Assembly: GCA_947470205.1 (NCBI GenBank)
Contig: CANISK010000074.1
Span: forward strand, 1-7,091
Direction of reading: 5' to 3'
DNA length: 7,091 nucleotides
Source: Neisseriaceae bacterium
GTDB taxonomy: Bacteria; Pseudomonadota; Gammaproteobacteria; Burkholderiales; UBA11063
Shown here: positions 6,762-7,091 of the stretch, one piece after another
Layout: each line of letters opens with the position of its first letter
Position numbering within the stretch: position 1 is the stretch's first letter
The notes under the pieces: generated by a model
Told to the model about the DNA's origin: nothing
Seen by the model: the letters and a program-made list of their open reading frames with translations, nothing else
The model's database searches: none
Position numbers and translations under genes: made by a program

Positions 6762-6874
6762 AAATGAAAAAATAAAACTCTTTGAATTGGTCAAACGTAA
6801 TTTTACCACATTTATTTATAATGTTGATTTAAGTGTGTTAAAATATAATTCTTTCAATAAGTATAAGACATAAA
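6762..6874. promoter_or_regulatory. Divergent promoter region between hpt and gpmI
   Basis: Two transcription units start back to back here. For gpmI, the plus strand has a consensus -10, TATAAT, at 6844-6849, 25 bases before the ATG; the best -35, TTGATT at 6824-6829, leaves a short 14-base spacer. For hpt, the minus strand has TGGTAAAAT, with TAAAAT at 6805-6800, which reads as an extended -10 without a good -35. No operator palindrome or riboswitch fold is evident. Confidence 0.5.
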
Positions 6875-7091
6875 ATGACAAATAAAATCAAAAAGATATT
6901 GTTGATTATTCTAGATGGATTTGGGGTGCGGGACAACCCAAATTTTAATGCTGTGTTACATGCAAAGATGCCCAATTTTAACAATTATATCAAAAAATAC
7001 GCATATGGACTGATTGACGCATCTGGTGAGGCTGTTGGTTTACCGTCTGGACAATTTGGCAACTCTGAAGTTGGGCATTTAAATATTGGAG
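6875..7091 (+). CDS. gpmI: GpmI, cofactor-independent phosphoglycerate mutase (5' part only)
   Basis: GpmI interconverts 3- and 2-phosphoglycerate in glycolysis and gluconeogenesis. It needs Mn2+ and works through a phosphoserine intermediate, in the cytoplasm. Only the first 72 codons lie in the window; the full protein is about 510 residues. The N-terminus has [10 protein letters not shown] (8-17), with the metal-binding Asp14, then NAV...A..P (25-33), [12 protein letters not shown] (46-57) and [14 protein letters not shown] (59-72), whose Ser64 is the expected phosphorylated catalytic residue. The wording is closest, from memory, to betaproteobacterial GpmI. Phe61 replaces the more common Met of GQMGNSEVGH. 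The ATG at 6875 places the first strand as in the family. The upstream sequence has only a weak Shine-Dalgarno. Nothing in the visible part suggests a defect. Confidence 0.95.
   Translation, partial: MTNKIKKILLIILDGFGVRDNPNFNAVLHAKMPNFNNYIKKYAYGLIDASGEAVGLPSGQFGNSEVGHLNIG

Overview
This is an AT-rich window (roughly one third G+C by eye) of what looks like ordinary chromosome from a proteobacterium, most likely a betaproteobacterium with a small or drifting genome. The pointers are accA directly followed by tilS, a GpmI start of the beta-type wording ([12 protein letters not shown] and [11 protein letters not shown]), a CobD/CbiB-like membrane protein and a DUF4124 protein of the kinds I associate with Burkholderiales, and an A-type RNase P RNA. 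I cannot name the species, and an AT-rich gammaproteobacterial symbiont is not excluded.

Layout, left to right. Positions 1-231 hold no gene, only one copy of a 49-bp palindromic repeat. Positions 232-891 (minus) encode MetI, the permease of the methionine ABC importer, with no metN or metQ beside it. Positions 892-1056 hold the second copy of the repeat, in the same orientation, so metI sits between two direct copies. The RNase P RNA gene rnpB follows at 1057-1474 (minus), with trimmed P3 and P12 arms and an extra AU-rich arm near its 3' end.

From 6750 down to 1503 runs a tight minus-strand array: hpt-like purine phosphoribosyltransferase, O-antigen ligase-like membrane protein, CobD/CbiB-like membrane protein, DUF4124 protein, accA, tilS. 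Gaps are between a 1-base overlap and 28 bases, so it is probably one transcript starting upstream of hpt. It mixes purine salvage, surface-glycan assembly, fatty acid synthesis and tRNA-Ile modification. I see no single shared pathway; it looks like a housekeeping operon.

At the right edge, gpmI (phosphoglycerate mutase) is read in the opposite direction from a promoter region shared with hpt and is cut off by the window end after 72 codons.

I found no new defence system, mobile element with its own genes, CRISPR array or toxin system. The items most worth a second look are the repeat pair around an orphan metI, the remodelled RNase P RNA, and the CobD/CbiB-like protein with no cobalamin genes nearby.
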